Origin: JAUXLW01 sp964195005
Lineage (GTDB): Bacteria > Actinomycetota > Acidimicrobiia > Spongiisociales > SHLN01
Direction of reading: 5' to 3'
Assembly: GCA_964195005.1 (NCBI GenBank)
Contig: CAXMOO010000006.1
Coordinates: 1-21,649 of the forward strand
DNA: 21,649 bases
In this document: positions 14,929 to 21,649 of the stretch, one piece after another
Layout: every line of letters starts with the position of its first letter
Position numbering within the stretch: the first letter of the stretch is position 1
The notes under the pieces: model-generated
Databases searched by the model: none
The model's input: only the letters and a program-made list of their open reading frames with translations
Told to the model about the DNA's origin: nothing
Translations under genes and position numbers: made by a program

Positions 14929-15020
14929 ATGCCGTTGCGTAGATCGGCGGTCGGGCGCGCCAGTCGCAAGGACGAGGTTTCGTCACTCCTCGGGTGGAAT
15001 GGCGAGGCCGAGGACGCTGC
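14929..15020. repeat. Dispersed intergenic repeat, copy 1
   Basis: This 92-bp element is about 85% identical to 19617-19709. Its best-conserved core is CGCAAGGACGAGGTTTCG, followed by ACTCCTCGG and GGAATGGCGAGG. Internal pairing of TCGTCACTCC with GGAATGGCGA (one C-A mismatch and one G-T pair) makes a hairpin with a short loop; CGAGG and CCTCG can pair alternatively. It lies between convergent genes, 14 bp after the stop of the upstream gene. A reading frame MPLRRSAVGRASRKD is open here, but the other copy stops early, which argues against coding. Confidence 0.8.
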
Positions 15021-15136
15021 TCCTTGCTCGACACCTTTGACCGTCGCTCCACACCTACCCCACTGTGTCATCGGGTTCGCTCGCTCAGAGCCATCTCGGT
15101 GATGACCGGCCGTCGAGATACGTGACATGTATTACC

Positions 15137-15161
15137 GACCGGCCTCCAAGGACCGGCCTCC
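15137..15161. repeat. Short direct repeat before the TauE stop
   Basis: GACCGGCCTCC occurs twice, at 15137-15147 and 15151-15161, separated by AAG (period 14). It lies immediately beyond the stop of the minus-strand permease gene. The rest of the gap (15021-15136) shows only a near-palindrome at 15118-15132 (ATACGTGACATGTAT, one mismatch). Confidence 0.6.
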
Positions 15162-15162
15162 T

Positions 15163-15927
15163 CTAGTTCTCCAGGTTGGCTCGAGTGCGGCTGAGCATGC
15201 GCACGGCCACCAGCATGAGGAACGCAGCAAACAGTCGCCGCCGGACCACATCGCTCAATCCGAGAGCGATTTCGGCCCCGCCCAACGCTCCCAGGGCGGC
15301 CCCGGCCCCGGCTATCACGGCCACCTTCCAGTCGACCCTACCGGCGCGACCGTGAAGAATGGATCCGAGCAGCGCAGTCGGCAAGATCACCGCCAGCGAC
15401 GTTCCCTGGGCGACGATTTGTTCGAGTCCCATCAGCGTGACCAGGGCCGGCACGTAGATCACACCGCCGCCCACACCCAGGGTGGATGACAGCATTCCCG
15501 CCACAACGCCAACTCCGATCAGGACGACCGGTTCCCAGGCACCTCCCAGTACGCCATCGCCGCCTGCGCTTTCCCCGGTGAAGAAAGCCAGCCGGATGGC
15601 GGAAGCGAGCATGATCGCTACGAATCCCCGGGCCAGCCAATAGCTGGGGATCAGCCCCGTGGCGCGCACGCCGAGCCAGACTCCGATGATCGCTCCAATA
15701 AACACCACCGCGGCGACATCGAATTCCACTGAGCCGTCCCCGGCCAGCCGAGCGCTCGCCGCGGCCGAGGCGCCCACCACGACCGCCAGGGATGTTGCCG
15801 ATGCTCGTCGTTGCTCGAATCCGAGCCACAGCACGAGCCCGGGAACGACGAGGAGCCCGCCCCCCACTCCGAAGAGCCCGCCGATGATGCCTGCGGCCAG
15901 GCCGAGAGTCAGGCTCTTCACGCGCAT
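15163..15927 (-). CDS. TauE/SafE-family permease
   Basis: This 254-residue integral membrane protein of the sulfite/sulfoacetate exporter TauE/SafE family likely moves a small organic or sulphur anion. The family's two pseudo-repeats are visible: GLAAGIIGGLFGVGGGLLVVPGLVL at the N-terminus and GVVAGMLSSTLGVGGGVIYVPALVTLMG in the second half, each with the GVGGG motif followed by VP. About eight membrane helices are predicted. ATG 15927 places the first helix near the N-terminus, as is usual; an ATG at 15966 would add 13 residues. No -10 at 6 nt and no Shine-Dalgarno is visible. It is divergent from the ABC exporter operon across about 210 bp. The substrate cannot be told from sequence. Confidence 0.9.
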   Translation of the reverse strand: MRVKSLTLGLAAGIIGGLFGVGGGLLVVPGLVLWLGFEQRRASATSLAVVVGASAAASARLAGDGSVEFDVAAVVFIGAIIGVWLGVRATGLIPSYWLARGFVAIMLASAIRLAFFTGESAGGDGVLGGAWEPVVLIGVGVVAGMLSSTLGVGGGVIYVPALVTLMGLEQIVAQGTSLAVILPTALLGSILHGRAGRVDWKVAVIAGAGAALGALGGAEIALGLSDVVRRRLFAAFLMLVAVRMLSRTRANLEN

Positions 15928-16140
15928 TGGGCGATTCAAGCAGTCGGTAGGCCTGGTGCGAGGCATGGCCAATCTGTCGACCCCACTCGCGATTCAACTA
16001 AGCGGGCTCAGCAAGTTCTCATCTGGCGAGTGATGATCCGAAGCACTCTCGCGACAGGGCAAGAATGGGGACGGCGATAGCACCGGGTTCTCAGGGGGAG
16101 GGCCTTGTCACACCTAGGCTTGGATCACGGAGAGGTTCGC

Positions 16141-17037
16141 GTGAAAAGCGCCATTCACACTGAGGGGCTGACTAAGCATTACGGAGACGTTGTCGCTCTA
16201 GTTGATTTGAACCTTGATATCGTTGCCGGCGAGATATTCGGGTTTCTGGGTCCCAATGGGGCGGGCAAGACCACCATGATCCGGACCATCCTTGACGAGA
16301 TTCACCCGACCTCAGGCCGGGCATCGATTCTCGGTATGGACACGCACGAGCAATCTGTCGAAATCCGCCGCCACATCGGTTACGTACCGGGCGACCTCGC
16401 CATGTACCCAAATCTGACTGGCGGTGACACGCTCACCTACTTCGCCAACATGCGCGGTGGAGTTGACTGGGCATACGTGGATGGGCTGGCCGATCGCCTC
16501 AATGCGGACCTATCGAAGAAGGTCGGCGACCTCTCGTCGGGTAATCGGCAGAAGGTTGGCCTTATCCAGGCGTTCATGAACCAACCGGATGTCTTGATCA
16601 TGGACGAGCCGAGCTCCGGCCTCGATCCTCTCGTGCAGCGCGAGTTCCAGGCGATGATGCGAGAGGTAGCCGCCGACGGACGGACGGTCTTCCTGTCGAG
16701 CCACAGCCTGTCGGAGGTACAGAGAGTCGCCCATCGCGTGGGCATCATCCGGCACGGACGCCTCGTCGCGGTCGAGGCCGTTGCCGACTTGCGCTCAAAG
16801 GCAATACGGACCATCGAGCTCGTGTTCGACACGCCGGCCGAGGCTTCCGTTTTCGAAGCCGTTGCTGGGGTCCGAGACGTTGTCGTCAATGACCATCACG
16901 TCACGCTGTCTTTCGACGGGCACATGGAATCCCTCCTCGCCGTCGTCGCCGACCGTTACACCCTTGTCGACGTCAGCACGGAGGAAGCCGACCTCGAAGA
17001 AATCTTTCTGACCTATTACCGGGATGGGACCTCCTGA
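16141..17037 (+). CDS. ABC exporter ATP-binding subunit
   Basis: This 298-residue cytosolic ATPase pairs with the following permease. Walker A is GPNGAGKTT (37-45), the signature is LSSGN-RQKV (131-139), Walker B is VLIMDEP (151-157) and the H-loop His is 188 (SSHSL). The Q-loop region reads IGYVPGD, with Gly where Gln is usual, as in the multidrug/polyketide-antibiotic exporter subfamily. A C-terminal domain of about 75 residues ends ADLEEIFLTYY, common in this group. GTG 16141 is chosen over TTG 16105 because GGAGAGG precedes it and the protein then begins at the conserved ABC strand. TAGGCT at 16115-16120 is a likely -10. The stop overlaps the permease ATG by one base (TGATG), so the two are coupled. 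Confidence 0.93.
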   Translation: MKSAIHTEGLTKHYGDVVALVDLNLDIVAGEIFGFLGPNGAGKTTMIRTILDEIHPTSGRASILGMDTHEQSVEIRRHIGYVPGDLAMYPNLTGGDTLTYFANMRGGVDWAYVDGLADRLNADLSKKVGDLSSGNRQKVGLIQAFMNQPDVLIMDEPSSGLDPLVQREFQAMMREVAADGRTVFLSSHSLSEVQRVAHRVGIIRHGRLVAVEAVADLRSKAIRTIELVFDTPAEASVFEAVAGVRDVVVNDHHVTLSFDGHMESLLAVVADRYTLVDVSTEEADLEEIFLTYYRDGTS

Positions 17038-18695
17038 TGCTGGCCACCGTGTTCACCAAGACCATCCGTGACCGCTGGAAGGGATCAGTGATCGGTGCGG
17101 TCACTCTTGGGCTGTTCCTTCTGATGGGCATGGCGGTGTATCGCAATATCGACCTCACCATCTACACCGACCTGCCCGAAGCGCTCCGGGCCCTCATCAA
17201 TATCCCGGCCGACGCCGACATCGGCAGCCTCGGCTATGGAGCTATCTACAGCTCGTATGGGGCACTGACCCTGGCTGCCATAGCTATCTCAATGGGCTCT
17301 GCCTCAATCGCCGGTGAGGAACGCAACGGGACCATCGGCCTACTTCTTGGCAATCCACGCAGCCGCACCTACGTGCTCGTTTCCAAGACGGCCTCCCTCG
17401 TCCTGCTCGTCGCGCTCGGGGCAGTGATCCTGTGGGGAGCCGGCCAGGTTGTGCCGGCGATACTCGACGTCGACATAGCCGGGATGCATGTCGGGGCGCT
17501 GGTGCTTCACATGTTTGTGAATGCGCTCTTCTACGGCTTCATGGCACTGGCGATCGGAGCATGGACAGGTAGGGGTGGCTTTGCCTCGGGGGTGACTGCC
17601 GGAGTGATGGTCGTCGCCTTCTTCACTGCCGGCTTGCTCCCCGTCGTCGAGGTTTTGGAGAACCTCGCCAGGGTTTCCCCCTGGTATTACTTCGAAGCAA
17701 GCCAGCCGGTGGTGAACGGAATCAACTGGGCCCACCTCGGCGTCCTACTGTCCGGCGTGGTCCTCTTCGGCGCCGTGGCGCTGATCGGTATCAACCGCCG
17801 CGACTTGAGGGGTCAGAACTCGGGCGTTACGTTGCTCGATCGTCTCCGGGCCAACCCGCGGACGAAGAGAGTTGTTGATCGGCTGGCCGGATCCACCCGG
17901 GTGTCCCACATCTGGATCAAGACGGCGTCCGATCATCAGGGGCTCCTCATAGTCACGGCGGGCACGATGTTCGCCATGATGGGTGTGATGATCGGGCCTA
18001 TGTACTCACTCATCGACGACCGTCTTATCGACTTCGCCGACGTCTTTCCGGACACGCTCTTGGCGTTGTTCGGAGGCGGAGACATGAGCACGGCCGAGGG
18101 GTGGTATCAGCTGGAGACGTTTGGCCTGATGGCTCCCATCGCGGTCATGGTGGTCACGGTGGCGATCGCTTCCCGGGCCCTGGCTGGAGAGGAAGCCCGC
18201 CGCACCATGGGTCTCTTGCTCGCCAACCCGATACCTCGCTCGCGTGTCGTGCTCGAGAAGAGCATCGCAATGGCGATCTACGGATTTGTTGTCGGCTTCG
18301 CCACCTTTGCCGGTGTGGCTATTGGCTCAGCTCTCGGTGGGTTAGGGATGAGTCCCGGCAACATCGCCGCCACATCGCTCCTGGTGTCGTTGCTGGGGAT
18401 TGCCTTTGGCGCCTTCTCCCTCGCCGTCGGTGCGGCCACGGGGCGGGTGAAGATGGCCATCTTCGTGACGGTCGGGGTGGCGCTTGGTTTCCATATTTGG
18501 AACGCTCTTCTACCGCTCAACGAGAGCCTGGCCGTCTACGTCATATGGTCGCCGGTTCATTACTACCTCGGCAGCGACCCGCTCATCGAGGGGATGAACT
18601 GGGCCCATGGCTTCGTTCTTGCCGCTCTCGCGGTTGGATTCGTGGGGCTGGCCGTGTTCCTTTTCGATCGGCGAGACCTCCGACAGACCGGCTAG
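17037..18695 (+). CDS. ABC exporter permease with internal duplication
   Basis: This 552-residue permease has two homologous halves, each with about six membrane helices. AGEERNGTIGLLLGNPRSR (92-110) recurs as AGEEARRTMGLLLANPIPR (383-401); NGINWAH (227-233) recurs as EGMNWAH (518-524); NRRDLR (253-258) recurs as DRRDLR (544-549). All three pairs are offset by exactly 291 residues. The halves are joined by a basic cytoplasmic linker (about 255-298). The fused form resembles polyketide-antibiotic or multidrug exporter permeases of actinobacteria (ABC-2 superfamily). A fused permease would work with a dimer of the single ATPase encoded just upstream. The substrate is unknown; neither a biosynthetic cluster nor a TetR regulator is in the window. 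Confidence 0.92.
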   Translation: MLATVFTKTIRDRWKGSVIGAVTLGLFLLMGMAVYRNIDLTIYTDLPEALRALINIPADADIGSLGYGAIYSSYGALTLAAIAISMGSASIAGEERNGTIGLLLGNPRSRTYVLVSKTASLVLLVALGAVILWGAGQVVPAILDVDIAGMHVGALVLHMFVNALFYGFMALAIGAWTGRGGFASGVTAGVMVVAFFTAGLLPVVEVLENLARVSPWYYFEASQPVVNGINWAHLGVLLSGVVLFGAVALIGINRRDLRGQNSGVTLLDRLRANPRTKRVVDRLAGSTRVSHIWIKTASDHQGLLIVTAGTMFAMMGVMIGPMYSLIDDRLIDFADVFPDTLLALFGGGDMSTAEGWYQLETFGLMAPIAVMVVTVAIASRALAGEEARRTMGLLLANPIPRSRVVLEKSIAMAIYGFVVGFATFAGVAIGSALGGLGMSPGNIAATSLLVSLLGIAFGAFSLAVGAATGRVKMAIFVTVGVALGFHIWNALLPLNESLAVYVIWSPVHYYLGSDPLIEGMNWAHGFVLAALAVGFVGLAVFLFDRRDLRQTG

Positions 18696-18887
18696 TGCCC
18701 TGACCAGTAACGTCTGCCGCGTTCAGGACGGCCAGTGGCGCCGCCGGATGCGTCCTCGTCGTCGACGCACGTCAAGTGCGCCTTCGTTCTGCGTCCTTCC
18801 CAGCGCCGCCTCTGACTCGCCCTCGACATCGCCAACGTCACTGGACAGAGCACCAGATATTGGGGCCGAGACCGACGCGACGTCACG

Positions 18888-18912
18888 AGTTAGTTCGCGC
18901 TCTAACTACAGT
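18888..18912 (+). promoter_or_regulatory. -10 TACAGT with an overlapping 20-bp palindrome
   Basis: TACAGT (18907-18912) lies exactly 6 nt before GTG 18919, as at other leaderless starts. Ending at the first base of the -10 is an imperfect palindrome (18888-18907) with arms AGTTAG and CTAACT around TTCGCGCT; eight of ten positions pair. A protein bound there would cover the promoter spacer. A second inverted repeat, CGCTCT (18898-18903) / AGAGCG (18914-18919), overlaps it. Confidence 0.55.
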
Positions 18913-18918
18913 CAGAGC

Positions 18919-19617
18919 GTGTCACGGAGGGTGCTTTTCATAGGGGTTGTCTTGACCCTGATCGCGGCTTCCTGCGGGAGTGACCGGGCGGCGGATTCCA
19001 CGACCACCCGGGCCCCGACCACGATCACGGTTGTTATCCGGGGCCAGGCCACTCCTATTGATGCCGTGGCCTTTTGGGTCGATATGTTGGCCATCGGCAG
19101 TTACGAAGGCGCCGATCTGGTGGTGAAAGAGGATCAAGTGGTTCTATTGATCGCAGTAGAAAGCTATTCGGCGGAGGTCTTCGAGCAGCTATCGAAAGAT
19201 GGGGTGGATCACGCAGCATTCTGGTCGTCGTTCGTCGGGGGTTTCGAGGCTTTCACCGGCGCCGCCATAACCGACGTGGCGGTGGGGGCCGAGCACCCGT
19301 TTGAATTTGGCGGGCGCAGCTTCGTCGCAGTCGACCTGTTCTCGCCTCGCGGCGACGTGGAGGTGATAGCAACTGAGGAGAGCGGTCGCTGGTACGTCGA
19401 TGTGCTGGCCACATTTGGGCCGAGTTTCTCGTCGCTGTTCAACCTGTGGATCGAGCGCTTGCCTCCGGAGGCCACGGCCCCGCGCCTTGCTCTGAGCCAA
19501 CAGTCGACCTCGTTAGCGGTGGCTCGCGATCGGCTTGATGTCACCCTCGACGCCGCGGCGGTAGCCGAGCTGACGCTGCTGCTCGATAGGTTGGCCGGCC
19601 AGGAGCCTGCTGAGTAA
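18919..19617 (+). CDS. Predicted lipoprotein, unknown function
   Basis: This 232-residue protein starts MSRRVLFIGVVLTLIAASC, a lipoprotein signal peptide with A-A-S-C19 as lipobox, then a short Thr-rich linker. The mature domain (about residues 40-230) has mixed helices and strands, with an early helix VAFWVDMLAIGSYEGAD, an Asp/Glu-rich surface, and RSFVAVDLFSPRGDVEVIATEESGRWYVDVLATFGPSF, which looks like the strand-rich half of an NTF2-like or SnoaL-like fold. I do not recognise the family. GTG 18919 is chosen because TACAGT lies 6 nt upstream; the frame is open far upstream, but there it overlaps the permease gene. The stop is followed directly by copy 2 of the dispersed repeat. Confidence 0.83.
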   Translation: MSRRVLFIGVVLTLIAASCGSDRAADSTTTRAPTTITVVIRGQATPIDAVAFWVDMLAIGSYEGADLVVKEDQVVLLIAVESYSAEVFEQLSKDGVDHAAFWSSFVGGFEAFTGAAITDVAVGAEHPFEFGGRSFVAVDLFSPRGDVEVIATEESGRWYVDVLATFGPSFSSLFNLWIERLPPEATAPRLALSQQSTSLAVARDRLDVTLDAAAVAELTLLLDRLAGQEPAE

Positions 19618-19709
19618 TGCCGTTGTCGAGAGCGACGATCAGGCGCGCCTCTCGCAAGGACGAGGTTTCGCCACTCCTCGGTGCGGAATGGCGAGGCTGA
19701 GGACGCTGC
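19617..19709. repeat. Dispersed intergenic repeat, copy 2
   Basis: This 93-bp copy is about 85% identical to 14929-15020. It shares its first base with the stop of the lipoprotein gene and lies in the convergent gap before the F420 oxidoreductase gene. TCGCCACTCC pairs with GGAATGGCGA (one mismatch) around TCGGTGC. Relative to copy 1, T/C in the left arm changes a G-T pair to G-C and so preserves the stem. The rest of the gap (19710-19762) shows nothing. Confidence 0.8.
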
Positions 19710-19762
19710 GAGTGGTGATGGCTGGTCGTCGAAATCGGCGACATGCTTTGCTCAGCGGGCTC

Positions 19763-20750
19763 CTAGACGAGCTCGCGGAGCCGGGGGAGAACCTCGGAGC
19801 CCAGCATGGAGATGGTGGCTTCCTGATCGAGGGAGGCAATCTGGATGGTCACGATGTCGGCTTCCACCTCGGTAACAAGGGGGGCGTAGGTGTCGATGAT
19901 CTCGTCCGGCGTGGTGACCATCGAATAGCGACCGAGCACCTCGTCGCGGGGAAGCTCGTCTGCTCGTTCCCGCAACACGGCGGGGTCGACCGCCTCGAGA
20001 CGACCGGGGGCCCGCAAGCCCCTCCATGGCAGCATCACCTCCCAGGCCTCGTCATCAGTGGCGGCTTGAATGGACCACCGGGTGGCAAGGACCTGTGGCT
20101 CGGGCCTGCCTGCCTCCCGTGCTGCTCGTTTGGCAGGCTCGATCACCTTCTCGTTCGTTTCTGCCGGGACTTTGACGCTGGTGATCACCCCGTGCGCCAA
20201 GCGGGCCGCGAGGGCCGCCGACTTGGGTCCCCCGGCGGCCATCCAGATCGGGACCGGCCCTATCGGAGGGCTGTACAGCTTGGCCCGGTCGGTCCGGGTA
20301 GTACTCGCCCTCGAAGTCGAGTTTCTCTCCGTCGGGGAGACGGCGCATGATCTGTAATGCCTCGGCCATCCTGGCTGCTCGCTCGGCGTACTTGGGGAAG
20401 ACGTACCCGGGCGGTCCTTCGTTCAGATTTTCGCCGGTACCGACGCCGAGATGGAATCTTCCTCCACTCAGCCGATCGAGAGTGGCGGCAGCCTGGGCGA
20501 CGACCGCCGGGTGGAACCGAAACAGGGGAGTGGTGACTCCTGTTGCGAATGAGAGCTTCTCAGTGGCCTGGGCCATGGCCCCGATCGTCGAAAAAGCGAA
20601 ACCCGACGCTGAGTGGTCGTCCACCCACGGATGGAAGTGTTCGGAGACGACGGGCATATCGAACCCGGCTTTTTCTGTTAGCACTGCGTGGCGGACCAGC
20701 TGTTCGGGGTGCCACTGCTCATGCCCGCAGAAATAGGCGAATTTCGTCAT
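19763..20750 (-). pseudogene. Fgd-like F420-dependent LLM oxidoreductase with one-base frameshift
   Basis: Two overlapping minus-strand frames encode the two halves of one luciferase-like, F420-dependent oxidoreductase related to F420-dependent glucose-6-phosphate dehydrogenase. The first frame (from ATG 20750) reads through SEHFHPW and GVGTGENLNE to DFEGEYY; the second resumes with AKLYSPPIGPVPIWMAAGGP and ends LPRLREL at 19763. Removing one base from the GGG at 20296-20298 gives EYYRTDRAKLY, as expected from Fgd (DYYR...IYDVP...AAGGP), and a 328-residue protein of normal length. H38, W42 and E107 match the Fgd active-site His, Trp and Glu. All parts except the extra base are intact, so this is either a sequencing error or a very recent mutation. 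CAGGCT lies 6 nt before ATG 20750, one mismatch from TANNNT. Confidence 0.9.
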
Positions 20751-20854
20751 GCTCCGAGCCTGGGGCGTCGTCTCCTTCGCTGAAATCGTCGGTAACACCC
20801 AACATCGGGTTGAAACCTCTTTAGGTTGGCGCTGGTCTGAATTACGCGAGAACC

Positions 20855-20864
20855 AAGGAAGGAG
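20855..20864 (+). promoter_or_regulatory. Strong ribosome binding site of the aquaporin gene
   Basis: AAGGAAGGAG lies 8 nt before ATG 20873. TAGGTT at 20822-20827 fits TANNNT and could be the -10, giving a leader of about 39 nt; AACCT-CTTT-AGGTT (20814-20827) forms a small hairpin overlapping it. Confidence 0.75.
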
Positions 20865-20872
20865 TTTCGCTA

Positions 20873-21601
20873 ATGCAGCAGTGGCAGAAATACCTGGCCG
20901 AGGTCCTCGGGACATTCATCCTGGTTCTGATCGGGACCATGGCGATTGTTGGCGTTGATACCGCCGTGGGTGCGGACGGAGGGCTCGGGCTGGTGATGGC
21001 GACGGTACCGCTGGCGTTTGGTTTTGCGCTTCTGGCAGGGCTTTACGCCTTTGGCGAAGTGTCCGGAGGACATTTCAACCCGGCCGTCACCCTGGCCATG
21101 TTCGTCGATCGACGTGCCTCCGTTTCCGATTTGATCGGATACTGGATTGCCCAGGTGGCAGGCGCCCTGCTCGGATCGTTGACCTTGATGTGGATGACGA
21201 ATTCGGACGCGGTGGAAGCCACTGTTAACGGCTACGGAGGTAACGGCGCCGGTACCGGTTGGATCTCAGAGGTGGTGTTGACCGCCATCTTTGTCATGGT
21301 GATCCTGCAGGTGACCCGGAGCTCAACAATGAGCAATCAGGGGTTCGTTGCCATCCCTCTGACGCTGGTTGCCATTCACTATGCGGGCATTCCCTTCAGC
21401 GGTGCTTCGGTTAACCCGGCTCGCAGCATTGGCCCGGCTCTGGTTAGCGGTGACGATCGCGCCATCAGCGAGTTGTGGGTTTACCTCCTGGCGCCCCTGG
21501 TAGGTGCGCTCGTTGGCTGGATCGTTTGGAAAGTCGTGGTACAGGGCGATACCGACTTTCGAGATGACGGGGCGGCTATCAAGGATGCGGCCACTAGCTA
21601 G
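20873..21601 (+). CDS. aqpZ: Aquaporin (MIP family)
   Basis: This 242-residue channel has six membrane helices and the two half-helix NPA motifs, GGHFNPAVT (N69-P70-A71) and SVNPARS (N181-P182-A183-R184). By spacing from AqpZ, the aromatic/arginine filter is F49, H169, A178 and R184, typical of water-selective aquaporins and unlike glycerol facilitators, which lack the His. An extracellular Gly/Asn-rich loop (NGYGGNGAGTG) lies before helix 4 and an acidic tail follows helix 6. It should pass water across the cytoplasmic membrane. The start has a strong AAGGAAGGAG site. It is divergent from the F420 oxidoreductase gene with 122 bp between the starts, and stands alone. Confidence 0.94.
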   Translation: MQQWQKYLAEVLGTFILVLIGTMAIVGVDTAVGADGGLGLVMATVPLAFGFALLAGLYAFGEVSGGHFNPAVTLAMFVDRRASVSDLIGYWIAQVAGALLGSLTLMWMTNSDAVEATVNGYGGNGAGTGWISEVVLTAIFVMVILQVTRSSTMSNQGFVAIPLTLVAIHYAGIPFSGASVNPARSIGPALVSGDDRAISELWVYLLAPLVGALVGWIVWKVVVQGDTDFRDDGAAIKDAATS

Positions 21602-21631
21602 CCGAAAAGCAACTACTAACTCAACGGCAGA

Positions 21632-21649
21632 GCCCCCGGCCCCGGCCGG
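21632..21649 (+). terminator. Probable terminator hairpin, cut by the window end
   Basis: CCGGC (21636-21640) pairs with GCCGG (21645-21649) around CCCG, 30 bp after the aquaporin stop. The preceding GCCC (21632-21635) would pair with GGGC if that lies just past the end. The T run that would confirm a terminator is outside the window. Confidence 0.45.

Noticed and set aside
18607..18918. Upstream extension of the second lipoprotein frame into the permease gene
   Set aside because: The added residues are Ser/Arg-rich out-of-frame translation of the permease; starting at GTG 18919 gives a proper lipoprotein signal peptide and a -10 at the expected distance.
21611..21649. A tRNA-like D-arm pattern (TAACTCAACGGCAGAGC) at the window end
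   Set aside because: The D-stem has an A-C mismatch, no acceptor arm is apparent before it, and the following C/G-rich bases do not form an anticodon arm. A truncated terminator hairpin explains the end better.

Overview
The window looks like chromosomal DNA from a G+C-rich actinobacterium, most likely an uncultured member of Acidimicrobiia or a close relative. Five features point there: frequent GTG starts, a TANNNT -10 motif placed so close to starts that several transcripts should be leaderless, an F420-dependent Fgd-like oxidoreductase, a DUF3068 (PorA-family) membrane protein, and secreted or lipid-anchored proteins with short Thr/Ser-rich linkers. The placement is inference from gene families, not from a marker gene. 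No phage, plasmid, IS element, CRISPR array, rRNA or complete tRNA was seen.

Layout. 1-3710: 3' part of a very large surface protein built from cadherin/Ig-like repeats, ending in a membrane segment and a C-terminal SH3-like region. 3750-4757: a small Cys/His protein, a small unknown protein and, on the minus strand, pterin-4a-carbinolamine dehydratase. 4758-5062: a gene-free divergent region with a perfect 13-bp inverted repeat. 5063-6148: a lipoprotein, facing the minus-strand nucleoid protein HU (6209-6502) across a shared terminator. 6656-7552 (minus) and 7618-8451 (plus): a divergent pair, an AlkA-like DNA glycosylase and a PqqB-like metallo-beta-lactamase-fold protein. 8540-8863: a second Cys/His small protein, paralogous to the one at 3750. 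8976-9914: a membrane diguanylate cyclase. 9943-11037 (minus): DUF3068. 11145-11786: a membrane protein, overlapping tail-to-tail with a DUF547 protein (11753-12526, minus). 12583-14914: a three-gene operon of Nif3-like protein, coiled-coil zinc-ribbon protein and YdjM/DUF457-like membrane protein. 15163-15927 (minus): a TauE/SafE permease. 16141-18695: an ABC exporter pair whose permease is internally duplicated. 18919-19617: a second lipoprotein. 19763-20750 (minus): an Fgd-like F420 oxidoreductase broken by one extra base. 20873-21601: an aquaporin.

Most genes are housekeeping or accessory and stand alone; only 12583-14914 and 16141-18695 are clear operons. The observations most worth following are: (a) a pair of paralogous small proteins sharing an N-terminal C-x4-C...C-x2-H site and a C-terminal C-x-H-x4-GDC...EF-x-G...R-x2-WE-x-RA motif, in a family I do not recognise; (b) seven starts preceded by TANNNT at exactly 6 nt, which indicates leaderless transcription and settles several start codons; (c) a ~92-bp dispersed repeat lying in two convergent intergenic gaps; (d) the single-base frameshift in the F420 oxidoreductase; and (e) the permease duplication with a constant 291-residue offset. 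I did not find a multi-gene system that looks wholly new.
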